From Cordia subcordata (taxonomy: Eukaryota; Streptophyta; Magnoliopsida; Boraginales; Cordiaceae): a stretch of 64,000 bases of DNA. The stretch lies in contig JAPTOF010000005.1 of the NCBI GenBank assembly GCA_028554755.1, positions 17,954,001-18,018,000 of the forward strand. The letters are read 5' to 3'. The position numbers were made by a program, and so were the translations under genes. This document shows, in pieces, positions 49,417 to 61,674 of the stretch. Within the stretch, counting starts at the first letter, position 1, and every line of letters starts with the position of its first letter. The notes beneath the pieces are model-generated. The model had not been told where the DNA came from. It made no database searches and was given only the letters and a program-made list of their open reading frames with translations.

Positions 49417-50355
49417 AACCATTTATCCGTCTGAACCCAGTGATGAACAAAGGGAAACTCATCCAATTTTTGAACTATTAGAAGCATGAAATTGAAAGAA
49501 CTCCTCACCCATAGTATTTCCAGCAAAAATTTTGGATCAGCAACTTGGGATTAGATATTTTGGTTCCTGGCATTGATTTTTACATTTACGAGTTGAATAG
49601 GCAAATGGATGGCATTATTTCGCAGAGCAAAAAGATTAAAGAAGGGTTTTTGAAATAAATTGTGCTTTTGATGGATTAGTTGATTCTATAGAAATCAATG
49701 AATTCAGCAGCGTAAACCACTACTAGAGTTGATTATCTACATTTGTCAATGGCTTGTTCCTCTTGTATGTCATCTCTTCTGTTAGCTCTAGGTCAATGAG
49801 ATTATACTCGGAAGTGCTTTTTAATCCAAATTTATCCAAGTCTTTAAGCTTCTTTCTTTTTCTTTTGGTCTACATCTGTAAGAAGTTTACCCCGCGGACA
49901 TAAATGCTGGCAGAAAACTACACTGAAGCCTTTCCAGCTAGACTAAAAACCAAACATTTTAAATTCTCTACCCCCTACAGTAGATCTTTGCTTGGCATTT
50001 TGATAAGCTAATTCCAATTATCCAGCCACAGCTTTGGATAATTAATCAATTAGCAAATTGAAGAACAAAAGAGAGTCCACTGCACCAAAAAGAGGAAAAA
50101 GAAAAGATTACACTTGCATATAAAAATAAAGAATAAACAGAATTGATCATCTTAATCTTGTTTTATCAATTTTGACAGCATCTGTGTAAAAATGAAAGCC
50201 ATTCAATCACTAAAGCTATGAGTTATTTCTATCAGGCTTCCTAACCAGCGTGTCGATGGACAATTTTCATGTGATATAAGAACAGTGGGACAAAGAATTA
50301 AGAGATTTTGTAGGAGCAGAAGATGAAATGTGTATTGATTTCATGTTTTTGAGCA
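49417..50355. other. Shared 3' flank of cytochrome b5 and HPPK/DHPS (convergent)
   Basis: Holds the 3' UTRs of two convergent genes. No further gene seen. Confidence 0.6.
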
Positions 50356-52713
50356 TTAAGCCGTTGATCGCTTCCTCTCCAGCATGGCATCAGCGAGCTT
50401 CACAGCATCAAGGTTGTCTCTAACATTATGCACTCTTACCATATTTGCTCCATTCAGTACCCCAGCAGTTACAGAAGCAACAGTTGCCGAGTCTCTTTCA
50501 GCCACAGCAGGGCGAGCACAGATTTCACCTAGGAATCTCTTTCTGGAAGGACCGATCAGTAAAGGTGCATGAGATAATGCAAAGCTCTTCCGAGCAATTT
50601 CTGCTCGAATGGTTTGTAGACCCATGAGAATGTCCAGATTTTGTTCAGTATTCTTTGAGAAACCAATTCCAGGGTCAATAATAATCCTCCAAGCTGGGAT
50701 GCCCAATATCTCAGCATCTCTCACCAGCACATTTAGCTCAGATGCAACTTCCTTACAAACATTGTCATATAGCAAATTTTCGCTATTTTGCATTGTTGAT
50801 GGGTCTCCCCTCATGTGCATTAAGGCATACGGAACCTTAAGGCATGCAACAACAGTGTGCATGTTGGAATCTAGCTGACCACCAGATACATCATTGATAA
50901 GATGAGCCCCCTTGCTGACAGCTTCTGAAGCAACCTGCGAATAGAATGTGTCTATGGATAAAAGCTTTCCCTCTGCCTCAGGCATCTCTTTAACGGCTTC
51001 TAGGACTGGAATTAATCTATCCAATTCTTCCTGAGGGGAAAGCTTAGTTGCCATAGGACGTGTAGATTGTGCACCAAGATCAATTATATCTGCCCCTTCT
51101 GACAGCATCAGTCGAACCTGAGAGATGGCAGCCTCGACAGATAGATACTTTCCTCCATCGCTAAAACTATCTGGAGTCAAATTTAGTATACCCATAACAG
51201 AGGTTTTTGATGACCAGTCCCACAAATGATTTCCAATTGGCATTACCCTATACATTCCCTCTTTTCCAATTTGCAATTCACCGCCTAGTTTCTCCCATGA
51301 CTCAAAAAGGCTACTAGAGTGTTCTGGGAAAGAATGCCAGCAAGCAACTGTGTCATTCTCGACATCCGATCCTAACAGATCAACTAAAGGGGCCAGTACA
51401 AATGGTCTTTCCCATATTCTTTCATGTGGAACAGTGAGAACATCAGAGTGAATCTTGAATTTCCCACAGAACAATATATCCAAGTCGATTGGTCTTGGGC
51501 CATATCTAATTCCTTTGGTGCGACCCATGTCCTTCTCAATTTTCTTAAGCACTCCAAGCAACTCATGGGGGCCGAGCTTTGTGGTACCTCTAACTGCAGA
51601 ATTGAGAAACCGTGGCTGATCAGTCACATAAGCTGGAGCTGTCTCATACAAACAAGCATGCCTGGTGATCCCTATCCCTGATTGCTTCATCTGCCGTAAG
51701 GCTTCATCAAAGTTCTGAACTCTGTCCCCCACATTGCTTCCTAAGGCAATTACTACCTCCTGCTCTTGGGAATGAACTTCCACAGAACCGGGAGATGAAT
51801 GGAAAAATGAAAAGCACGCTGCTGCGGATGTTAAGGACAACGGTGATCAGAAAATTTCCAAAATTTCGATCATTTAATCAATTTCCTCGACTAACAAGTG
51901 CCTAAAAATTTTAGATAAATTTAAAAAAATAAAAACAAAAAAGAGAACAAACTTGCATCATCACAGATTTGTCAAAAGACTAGAAAGATTTTCTACAAGT
52001 GGACTAAATTATACGCGGTCCGAAAAAGAAAGGTGCTGGAAAGACCGGAATTAGAAACTTAGAACACCTAAAGTGGTTAATTAAGCTACCTAACAACAAT
52101 ATATTAATATTATTGGCTGGTTACATAAGCTGCAAAGAGGTTCAACATGAAGCATGTCGAGACCAATGAATCTTCTATAGCTAGTACACCTAGTATTAGC
52201 ACTGGGGAAAGACAAAGGTCTGCAGTTGCACAACAAAAATTTCAAATTAATCATCCAACTTCATATGTTGCTTAACGAATAGCTCAACCTTTTCCTTTTT
52301 TTCTCTCCTCCTCGGGGTACGAAAAGACTTAACTTTGTTCATCAAAAAGTACAAGCAGCAATTAAAGTTTGCATATTTGTGATACCAAGAAACATATGGC
52401 TGCAGAATCAACAACTACTTAATCATCATATAACACACATGTAACTCTATTTTCCCAGTTGAGAGACATTAGCATTTGTGCAATTGCATCAATAGAGTCT
52501 CAATCTTTCTAAGATAGATACACACCCACATTCATAAATACAGACACACACACACAAACACACACTGTGTGTGTAATATCACAAATGTATTGCTTCAAAT
52601 TGAAAAGACTCACCTCTAAGTCGCTTGTTAGCACCCCTGAGCCCATCCTTGATGGGCCCCAAACTCCTGAAAACATTCATCCCAAGCATGGCCTTTTCAA
52701 CTATGCATGACAT
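50356..52713 (-). CDS. HPPK/DHPS: HPPK/DHPS: bifunctional dihydropterin pyrophosphokinase-dihydropteroate synthase, mitochondrial
   Basis: Catalyses two consecutive folate steps in plant mitochondria: pyrophosphorylation of hydroxymethyldihydropterin, then condensation with p-aminobenzoate to dihydropteroate (the sulfonamide target). Two coding exons on minus, 52713-52614 and 51821-50356, join in phase 1 and give 521 residues, close to the known plant size. HPPK motifs: ALGSNVGDR (59-67) and RPIDLDIL (143-150). DHPS motifs: NLTPDSFSDGG (247-257), SIDTF, GPSRKRFLG (from 457) and RVHNV (496-500). Exon 1 supplies an Arg-rich, acid-free stretch (NVFRSLGPIKDGLRGANKRLR) suited to a mitochondrial presequence. 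Alternative starts in frame are Met at 52689 and 52680. A TTTAATCGCAG/AGATG acceptor at 52720 suggests a 5' UTR intron. The acceptor of exon 2 is a CAGCAG pair, so one Ala more or less is possible. No lesions. Confidence 0.95.
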
Positions 52714-54094
52714 ATCATCTCTGCGATTAAACAATAAGCAATCAGTTTTGCATTTGAAAAGATGAACACCACTATCCAAAATAATTCTTACATGTCATAA
52801 GAACACCAAAGATTGAAACTTTAAGCTCCAAGAATGCAGATGTCTATGAATATGTATGTATATATATTTATATACACACACAGAAGTGGGGTTGCCGGGG
52901 GGGGGGGGCGGGGGGGTTTGGAGCAGCTTCTTGCTGACAAGTGAGGCTCTCACCAAACTTTTCAATGATGGATACTAAAAAATATTTGCAACCTAGTGGT
53001 ATCTTGTTGACTTTGATAAAGAATAAGGGGCTTTTTGGTCGAAGTGTCTTTGCAGTAAAATAAATATATTCCAAGTTTCAGTACCAGTGAACTGCTACCA
53101 ATTTTATTCAATTTTCATTAGTCCCCAGTATTTTAAAAATTAAATTTCATAGAGTCTTTGAAATTTTAAAAATTACAAGTATCGTCATTTATCATAATTT
53201 TTTAAAATACTCCTTACTAGCATCTTTCATGCTAAAATGTGATGAAAAGGACTGATGTATGTGTCAAAATCTTAAAAACGATGATTTTAGATGAATATAA
53301 AAATAATAGTTTGTATGGACTAAGGAAGAAATATATAATAGTTTGTATGGACTAAGGAAGAAATATGTTTTCATAAAACGATAGAAATAAATTATGTCAT
53401 CATCTTGTACACCAGTAAAGGATTTGGAAGGACCAAGGATGTAAATGTTGAAGTTAGAAGTAATCATTATATGCTATTATAAAGTAAATCCATATAAACA
53501 ACCTCAATAAAAATTTAAATTGTTTTTTTTTACTTGTAAGAATAATTTCATAATCTTTCGTCCAATTTTGACACACCAACAATAATATAGCATTTGATAT
53601 TAAGGTAAAAAAAATTGAGTGAACATTAAATTATTTTACTGAAATTTGTTCTGAAATTCAATTCCAACTCAAAATTACTACACAAATAAAGTACATACTT
53701 TGCCACCCAAGTGATCAAATTATTTTTCTGAATATGCTATCTACCACTTATGGAGATACTGAAATATAAGAATTCGTAATCTCTGTGTTATCGCAACGAC
53801 GAGTTTTTCTTTAACATTATTTTTCATGTAAAGCAAGTAAGAGAAAAATTTAAAAACAAACACCTTGAAAAAAAGTAGTAAAATTTGGAGCATAGATACG
53901 AAAATCTTGATCTAGAGATTTTTTTGTTATTCTAGGAACATTTGTACATACTTTTATTTTTAACAAAATCACTTGTTTACTTAAAAATAAAAATAAAAAT
54001 TCACATTACTACTTTTTATTGGATATAATAATATATATCAAAACCACACATGGCTAATTGCTAAAACCCCTCATCCATTTTTCTTCTTTGAAAG
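52714..54094. other. Intergenic between HPPK/DHPS and FLN2 pseudogene (divergent)
   Basis: Would contain both promoters. A G-rich run (about 52896-52916) and a 32-bp tandem duplication are listed or noted separately. No gene seen. Confidence 0.5.
53303..53366 (+). repeat. Perfect 2 x 32 bp tandem duplication
   Basis: 'ATAATAGTTTGTATGGACTA' plus 'AGGAAGAAATAT' occurs twice head to tail without a mismatch. Confidence 0.9.
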
Positions 54095-54429
54095 GTGGCT
54101 TCTTTATCTTTCACACATTTGTCTTCACTACCCAGGTTCTGTTTTTTGTCTTATCTTTCACTGGTTCATTAATCTTTTTTCCCATACTTGCTTGCTGCAT
54201 TTTCTGCAAAACTAAATAATTTAATCACTCTGCAATGTCTTACCTGTAAAGTAACTTGTCATAGCCAAAATCTGTCTTTCATGTGTGTTTGTGTGTTTTA
54301 TCTTTCTTTTTTTTTTAATAAAGTTGTTTAATTATGGATTAAATATGGACCCAATTGAGCTTTCTATATTTGCAACTTGGAATAAGAGCCAAATTGTGAT
54401 AAAGTAGAGTATGTGTGTGTGTGTGTTTT

Positions 54430-55265
54430 GCTAAGAAGTATGGACACGATACGCGACACGATGCGGCACGTCGATACGTCTTTTTTCAAAAAATTAGGAT
54501 ACGATACGCTCAAAATACGTTAAATAAAAAATATTTAAATTTTATATATATTGCATAAATATCATTTTTATCATGAATATATTGCATAAATATCATTTTT
54601 ATCATAAATATATTGCATAAATATCATTTTTATCATGAATATATTGCATAAATATCATTTTTATCATGACAAATCAATTTGCTTCATAGGCTTCAGCCAT
54701 CCCCCAAAATATGACACAAAAAGAGACTACCATTTTTTGTAATTCATGCATGAAAAGAAAAGGAAAAAAATCACCAGTTCTTGTAATTCATGTTCAACAA
54801 CAATAGACCTGAAAAACCCTAATAATTTTTCAATCAAACATATAATAACACACACAATAATATAATTTTTCAATCCTACCCAGCGCAGGAATATTGGAGG
54901 TAAGTTATTTATTTATTTATTTTTTGGTCGAGGGCTGAGTCTTTTTTGCTGAAGGAATTTGGAGAAGTGAGAAGATGACTTCTTTGGAAAAGACGATAAG
55001 CAGCATAAGTAAGTTAAATTGATTTTTCTTTTTTTTAAAAAAAATATTTTCGGATTTGCACTAGTGCCCCAAATAATTTTAAAAATTACAAAAAAACCCC
55101 GTGCGTGTCCATTTACGTGTCGGAGTTGTGTCGGAGGACGTGTCGGAAATTTAAAAAAAAAAAATTGCCAGACACGTGTCGAACAAGTGTCGGAGCGTGT
55201 CGGTGTCCGACACGTGTTCGACACGCGATACGCTGCATTTTGAAGGTGTCGGTGCTTCATAGGTA
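54430..55265. mobile_element. Inserted element with GACACG-rich ends near the 5' end of the FLN2 pseudogene
   Basis: Both ends are dense in 'GACACG', 'GATACG' and 'GTGTCGG' motifs in inverted orientation: left AAGAAGTATGGACACGATAC, right (reverse complement) ATGAAGCACCGACACCTTC. It contains four tandem 31-bp units. It lies between two imperfect copies of a 77-bp stretch (54327-54403 and 55281-55357, sharing 'GGACCCAATTGAGCTTTCTA'). The terminal motif is common in plant DNA transposons, but no clean target duplication fixes the superfamily. Confidence 0.6.
54546..54670 (+). repeat. Four tandem copies of a 31-bp unit
   Basis: 'ATATTGCATAAATATCATTT' followed by 'TTATCATGAAT' four times; units differ by a single G/A, the last is cut short. 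Confidence 0.92.
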
Positions 55266-57233
55266 TTTTGTAATAGAGGTGTTCAATTATAGATTGAAGA
55301 TGGACCCAATTGAGCTTTCTATAGTTTTTGACATAGAATAAGATCAAAATTGTAATGAAGTTTCAATCTTTATGTCAAAGTATTGCAGGTGGCACTCAAA
55401 TTGGACTTGTTATCCATGTATGAACTTAGTGCAACTCCAAGTTCTGGGTTTGACAAGTAAAAGGGTAGCTAAAGCTGTGTCTAGGAAAAAGGTCACCGAG
55501 GCATTAGCTGATGAGGGATTAGATGTAGAAGGCAATGTTATAGAGAAAAAGACTCATAAAATGTTGAAAAAAAGCAGTGCTCGGAGTAGGAAAAAAGAAA
55601 GGATAGAGAGCCACCAGAAGTTGAATATGTATCTGCCTCGGATAGTAATTTGACCGATGAGGAGACGGAAGCAACTTCAGAGTCGAGGAAGAAAACATGG
55701 GCAGGGACAAGAAGAAGAGGTGTGGCTTTTGTGATTAATGTGTCATCTTTGGAGATATGATGCTAATTTGTGGTACATTTTGGAAGAAGTTCAATTTACA
55801 AGTAATTTCTTGCTTGCAGTTGCAGCTACTTCTATTAGCTTGGAGGACGGGTTGGTTGAAAAGAAAGCGACAAGGCATAGAAGAACCAAGAAAAAGGTAC
55901 ATATCACAGGGGATGAAGGTAGTGAGACCGAAGCTAGTGATCAAGAGGATGATGATTTCTTTCAAATGTAGATCTTGATAATGACGAAGAGCTAGAGATT
56001 GATACAGAAGAGGGAGAGGATATTAGCTTCTCATATGGCTGGCCGCCTCTTGTTTACTGCTTCGGTGCTGTGCAGCATGTGTTTGTGCCTTCTGGTAGAC
56101 GAGCAAACAGACTTGTAGACTATGAATTGCGTGAAAAGAGAAAGGAAGTAATGTGGACACCTGAGAGCTTTGTTAGGGCTCCGGGTAGATGTGCGAGTAA
56201 CGTTGCAGTAGCTCTTGCAAGTCTGGGTGGTAAAGCTGCCTTTATGGTAAAGTTGGGGATGATGATTATGGTCAGTGCTTAATATATTCTCTAAATCTCA
56301 ACAAAGTTCAAACTCGATATGTCCGCATTGATAGTAAGAGAGTTATGGCTTTATCACATATGAAATTAGGCAAAAAGGGGGGCTTGAGGATGACAAATCT
56401 GAAGCCTTGTGCAGAGGATTGTTTAACAGAGTCCGAGATCAATATTGATGTTTGAAAGGAGGTAAAATGGTTCTTTTGTATGTAAACTAAGGCCTTATTT
56501 ATATCTGCGATATTTTACTACTGTGAATCTTTTCATGTATGTGTAAAATTTCCATTATATTTGAAAACATTCCCAAGAATATGCTTGCTTCGTAACCAGT
56601 CTAGTAATCTGTGATGCAGGCAAAGATGTTCTACTTCAATACATTCTCTTTGCTCGACTGGAACATGAGATCAACCACATTACATGCTATCAAGATATGT
56701 AAGAAGTTTGGAGGGGTTGTCTTTTATGATTTGAACCTTCCATTGCCACTATGGCAATCTAGTGAAGAAACCAAGGCATTCATTCAGCAGGCATCGAATC
56801 TCGCAGACATTATCGAAATATCTAAACAGGAACTTGAATTTCTCAGTGGGATCAAGCCCCTTGAGGAGTATGATACCAAAAACAATGATAAATCCAAGTT
56901 CACTCATTATCCGCCAGAGGTTATTTCTCCCCTTTGGCATGAGAATCTCAAGCTCTTGTTTGTGACAAATGGTACTTCCAAGATCCATTACTACAGTTGT
57001 GAACATAATGGTGCTGTCCTTGGAATGGAAGGTGCACCCCTCACTCCTTGTACTTCTGACATGTCTGCTTCAGGAGATGGCATTTTTGCAGGTAGATCAT
57101 TTTCAACATCTAGCTTCTTGTTGGCTTTACTTCTACTTCCGTTAAGTTTGAAACGACGAAAAGAGATATAGCAATCTGCATCAAACAATGCAATTACTCC
57201 TATAGGAGATCTACAGTTTCTTCATTAAGTTAA

Positions 57234-58165
57234 TGTAACGCCTCATCCCACATTGGTTTTTTGTTAGATTTGTGTGCACTTTATAATAGCTTGGGTTCAC
57301 TACTACTGTCATTATCGGCTTAAGCATTTTGGGCCAGTCGGTTAGGCTCAAGTGTGATAGCAGGCCAGTAGTTAGGCCTGGGTCATTATAGGAAGTATCA
57401 GAGCAGGCTCTAGGCAGATCTGTAACGCCCCATCTCACATCGGTACTTTGTGAGATTTGTGTGCACTTTATAATGGCTTGAGTTCACTATTACTGTCATC
57501 ACCGGCTTAAACATTTTGGGTCAATTGGTCCATCCCACATCGGTACTTTGTGAGATTTGTGTGCACTTTATAATGGCTTGGGTTCACTATTACTGTCATC
57601 ACCGGCTTAAATATTTTGGGCCAGTTGGTTAGGCTCAAGTGTGATGGCAAGCTAGTAGTTAGGCCTGAATTATTACAGGTGGTATCAGAGCAGGCTCTAG
57701 GCGAATTCCACGCCGTTTGGGGTTCTGGGCTATGGATCTGTTCTGTTTGTCTTTGGACCATGACAAGGACGTCGCGTTTTTAAGGGGAGTCTGTAACGTC
57801 CTATCCCACATTGGTTCTTTGTGAGATTTGTGTGCACTTTATAATGGCTTGGGTTCACTATTATTGTCATCACCGACTTAAGCATTTTGGGTCCATTGGT
57901 TAGACTCAAGCGTGATGCGAATTCCACGCCGTCTGGGGTTCTGTGCTATGGATCTATTCTGTTTGTCTTTGGACCGTGACGAGGACGTCGCGTTTTTAAG
58001 GGGGAGTCTGTAACGTCCTATCCCACATCGGTTCTTTGTGAGATTTGTGTGCACTTTATAATGGCTTGGATTCACTACTATTATCATCACCGACTTAAGC
58101 ATTTTGGGTCAGTTGGTTAGACTCAAGCGTGATGCCAGACCAGTTGCCGGGCCTGGGTCATTACA
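57234..58165 (+). mobile_element. TRIM retroelement array: five LTR copies in tandem, 5-bp target duplication
   Basis: Terminal-repeat retrotransposon in miniature without coding. LTRs begin TGTAACG(C/T)C and end ..CATTACA. Copies start at 57234, 57421 (cut at about 57528), 57529 (missing the first bases), 57791 (cut at about 57917) and 58009 (complete, ends 58165). After complete LTRs comes a tRNA-Met-type primer site, (T)GGTATCAGAGC, at about 57680 and as a variant at 57394. Purine tracts AAGGGGAG and AAGGGGGAG precede the copies at 57791 and 58009. GTTAA stands directly before (57229-57233) and after (58166-58170) the whole 932-bp block, so it was inserted as, or grew from, one unit. It sits in the last intron of the FLN2 pseudogene. 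Confidence 0.92.
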
Positions 58166-59313
58166 GTTAAACTTTTAGTTTTATCGTAACCTACGTCCAA
58201 CCAACCTATCTTCTTTTACAGTAAGTTCATCTTCGCCAACCTATCTTCTTTTACAGTAGGTTCATCTTCTTGCATATGTTGATGGTCATAAATGTATTTA
58301 CATGGATGGCACTAGTTAGGGTATGACAATCGGATAACTGGGTGGAGTGACATCATTATTGAACTCGTTTTGTTAGCTTTATTTCTGTGCTAATTCTGTA
58401 TACTCCCCCAAGTGACTTGAAAATATAGTTTGTGGTAACGCAAGTAGAAGCTAATGCTGGACAATTGCATTAATTAGGAATTATCATCTCACATCCAACC
58501 TGTGGGAAGATTGTTCCAATCAGATCTAGACTACATGGGAAATTTTCCAGGCAGTCTTAAAGAATCCGTACAAACATGATGAGATTGTCTTTCAGAGTAA
58601 AACTAACTATATTTTCCCATAGTGCGTATGAATTTTCAATTATAGTCCTTTTTATGCGGTAAATCCATCTCTTTATTTCTCTGCGCCTGTGTACAATATG
58701 ATATATACTCGAACAATACATATACAGTAACACACACGCATGCATAAATACACGCACTTTCTTCACGTTGCGATTTCCTTCTTTACACTTAATGGAATCC
58801 TGGTGGTGAGTTGACAAAGTGGAAAAGCGTGTACATCTTCAAGATTTAGCCGTCATACTGATAAAAGGAAGCTGTGCTAAATATTTTCAATTTTTTATGC
58901 ATGCAGAAGATTCAGTTCGGGTCTGCCATTGGTCATATTGATCTTAGTATAAGCTAATTGTGAAATGTTCCTGTGGAGCCTGTCAACAAATGAAGCTTCA
59001 TAATTGGAGGACTTAAATTGCTTGTTTTGTCTTGTTCTTGAAAGCAAGCTCCTTGAGCTAATTCCTGCCTTCTATTATTGACACAGGCATCATGAGAATG
59101 TTAACAGTCCAGCCACATCTAATGACAGACAAGAAATATTTGGAACGCGCCATCAAGTATGCTATGAGCTGTGGCGTCATAGACCAGTGGCTGCAAGAGC
59201 GGACATGTGGATTCCCTCCTAAAGAGGGAATGGAAGAAGATGTGGCCCCTGATCACAACGGCATAAAGTCAATAACAGAAAGAGAATACCGGACATTGGT
59301 GCCTGTAAGTTAG

Positions 59314-59836
59314 TGAAGTTGGCTTCAACTCAAGAAGGCTATTCTGTCAGCTCACACGGATAAGTTTGATTACCATCACTCCTTTTAAAGTAAAGGATGT
59401 GAAATTCATTATTCTTGGCTCTGCTATGTTTTGGATATCGCTTGTAATATGCCAATTTTACATAGTTCAAGTCAAATATGCCACTATGTAGATGGATGTA
59501 GCTTGTAATATGGATGGATGTATATTCCTCCACTGGTCCAGTCATTTTGAGGCAAGTGAATCATTTATGGTGAACAAATGATCTGAGGTTCTTGCAAAGA
59601 AGAACCGTGTAGTACCAGACACAACATGAATACACACTTTCCAGCTTAGAAAGGGGAGACTAGCTAGAGGTAGGCCAAAAAGGATACACTAAGAAACATT
59701 AAGAAGTGTTTTTCTCTCCTTTACCAATCTAAGGAAATGAACAAAAGACACGAGAAAATCCTAAAGACAGGAAAGGATGAACAAAGGTTCCTTTTTGCTA
59801 CATACAAACATACACTTCAGTGATGAGAGCAAGGCC
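59314..59836. other. 3' flanks of FLN2 pseudogene and PGL (convergent)
   Basis: Contains a short duplication around 59490-59525 ('GATGGATGTA(G)'). No gene seen. Confidence 0.5.
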
Positions 59837-61674
59837 TTACTCAGAAAATTGTTTACCATCAAGCTTCGAAGCAGCTGCCTTGTCCAGAAACCATACCAAC
59901 TTTCCGTTGGTTGGCTGAACCATCTTTGCAGGCAGTGATGGACGGTCAGGCCCAACATTGTCAATTGCCAAGTGTACAGCCTCTGCTTTGCTGCTACCTG
60001 TGACAACCAGAGCCACATTGGACGCAGAGTTGATAACAGGCAAAGTAAAGGTGATCCTCTCAGGTGGAGGCGTGGGTGAGTCAGTGATGAATGTCACCCA
60101 AACTTCTTTCTCTTCAAGTATCACACTATTAGGAAATAGTGATGCAACATGCCCATCAGGACCCATTCCTAGAAGAACTAGATCGAACTTGGGGCAGTCA
60201 CTAACGTCGGAAACACTGATAACTCGAGTCCTCACTAGCTGCCTGATGACAAATTCATAACCTTCAGCAGCTTTCTCTGCTGAGACTGAATCATTGATGG
60301 AGTGTACATGGCTGGAAACAATAGGCACCTGAAAGATAAAAAGTGTACCATAAGTATGTAAAGGAATAGGAAAAACCTTGACCCGATCAGCAAGAAAAAT
60401 CAAAATTTTGCTTTTCTGTCACAGATAGAAAACAGGAAACACAAATTGACTTTGGAACACTTGCAGAATGTAAAGGCAAGGTTCGTACCAAATGATGAAA
60501 ACAAACTATTTCTAAAATCTTGTACCATAGATATAGAGGTGGAAAAACAAAGATATATTTAATGCGATTAACTTGGTCCAGTGTCTCCTACTATGCATTG
60601 GATCAAATGAAATGTGAAAGTGAAAATCGGCATGGATATACTAGTTGATCTTCAAAATCATGTTTTTATTAAGAACCTTAAGTAAGAAGAATTTAGATAC
60701 TCTTTGACTCACAATGCATACGTTCACATTAGCATGGGATAAAATAGGTCTAATTGAGATCTAGCTAAAATGTAAGTGATGCTGCTTGTTTCCTTGATTC
60801 CTTCTTTAAGCTGTTACTTTATACAAATTATTCATACAGAAATCCCTAAAATAACCATTAAGGCAGTCCTCATCTTTTTCCTTTTTCTTTTCTTTTTGCT
60901 TTTTAATTTATTATTTTTGAGCAATATATCACTAGCATGTCCGCATCTTATATTTATTCTCCATAATTTTGTAGATCATCTTTATACGTAGCTAGTATTC
61001 TTCCAACATACTAATTTGCCTTGTGCTACCACTAGTCTAGAAAATAGCTGGAATTTTCCAAAAGTGGTACCAAATCCGAAGACATCAGAAGTGCTGGTTA
61101 TGGAAATTATAGTTATACAATTGGCTAGCTCCAGTTGAACCCCTGTTGGCTCAAGCCTACAACACATCGTGGTAGTATTGAAACAAATGATACTTAAAGA
61201 AGAACACGACAATTTGCACGCAGAATGCGTCTAAAAGATTTGGTTACCTTGGACAATAGTCCATCCTTTGCAAGTTTGTAATTGCTATCAGGGTGACTTT
61301 TTGCTACAACTCGTTCGTCTACCCAAAAGATATACCATCTCCCCCAATCAACGGTCTTGCTATAAGGCGCTTCACAGAGGTTTCTGTCCCATCCAGAAAT
61401 TATAAAAAAGACATGTTTAAGAGCATATAAGGAATAGGATAAATAGATGGAAGAAACAATAAATGGCCAAACCAAAGGTAAATGTACTCATGTACCTCAC
61501 GAAGCTAATCAGGGAACCACCGGATAAGGCAATGGCGAAAACGCCGCGCTCTTTTACAGCTGCCTCTGATAAGTCTGCTATATACTCTGCCAAATTGGTG
61601 CTAAGTTCATCTGAATTCTCAAAAATCCTCAACTTTCTTCCTTCCTTCTGCTTTTCAGCTCCAGCAAGAGCCAT
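59837..61674 (-). CDS. PGL: 6-phosphogluconolactonase, cytosolic type
   Basis: Hydrolyses 6-phosphogluconolactone in the oxidative pentose phosphate pathway. Three coding exons on minus, 61674-61496, 61383-61248 and 60328-59837, phases consistent, 268 residues, the normal length for plant PGLs without a transit peptide. Motifs: FAIALSGGS in the N-terminal phosphate-binding region, [11 protein letters not shown] (76-86), the [16 protein letters not shown] block, and the signature [15 protein letters not shown] (157-171). PAKMVQP near the C-terminus is also typical. The protein begins [19 protein letters not shown], with no plastid targeting look, and ends KQFSE with no clear peroxisomal signal. 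A GTAAGTAT donor on minus at 62336 and a TCTGTACAG acceptor ending at 61709 suggest a 5' UTR intron of about 630 nt. No lesions. Confidence 0.95.

Larger units (their letters stand above)
54095..59313 (+). pseudogene. FLN2 (pseudogene): Fructokinase-like 2 (FLN2, pfkB family, chloroplast), decayed
   Basis: FLN proteins are pfkB-type, catalytically doubtful partners of the plastid-encoded RNA polymerase. Similarity runs in order along the plus strand. At 54095 the transit-peptide start reads GTG GCT TCT..., translating V-ASLSFTHLSSLPR where the family has M-ASLSFT, so the initiator is lost. After an inserted element come basic linker exons (about 55380-55715, 55825-55970), the SYGWPPLVYCFG and VPSGRRANRLVDYELRE block, FVRAPGRCASNVAVALASLGGKAAF (normal APGGCAG is altered), DDDYGQ, KPCAED...SEIN, exon 56620-57091 (GVVFYDLNLPLPLW, FVTNGTSKIHYY, SASGDG) and exon 59087-59313 ending EREYRTLVPVS. 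Lesions: frameshifts near 55590-55605, 55966 and 56245 (one base missing before DDDYGQ), and TGA at 56453-56455 in the DV(L)KE motif. Splice sites of the last exons are intact. The last intron holds a TRIM array. Confidence 0.85.

Noticed and set aside
51822..51840. HPPK/DHPS starting inside the large exon at 51840
   Set aside because: The codon there is TTG, and the stretch is pyrimidine-rich intron end with a CAG acceptor; the upstream exon supplies an ATG and presequence in phase.
54546..54670. CRISPR-like array
   Set aside because: The four 31-bp units are contiguous with no spacers; it is a plain tandem repeat in a plant transposon.
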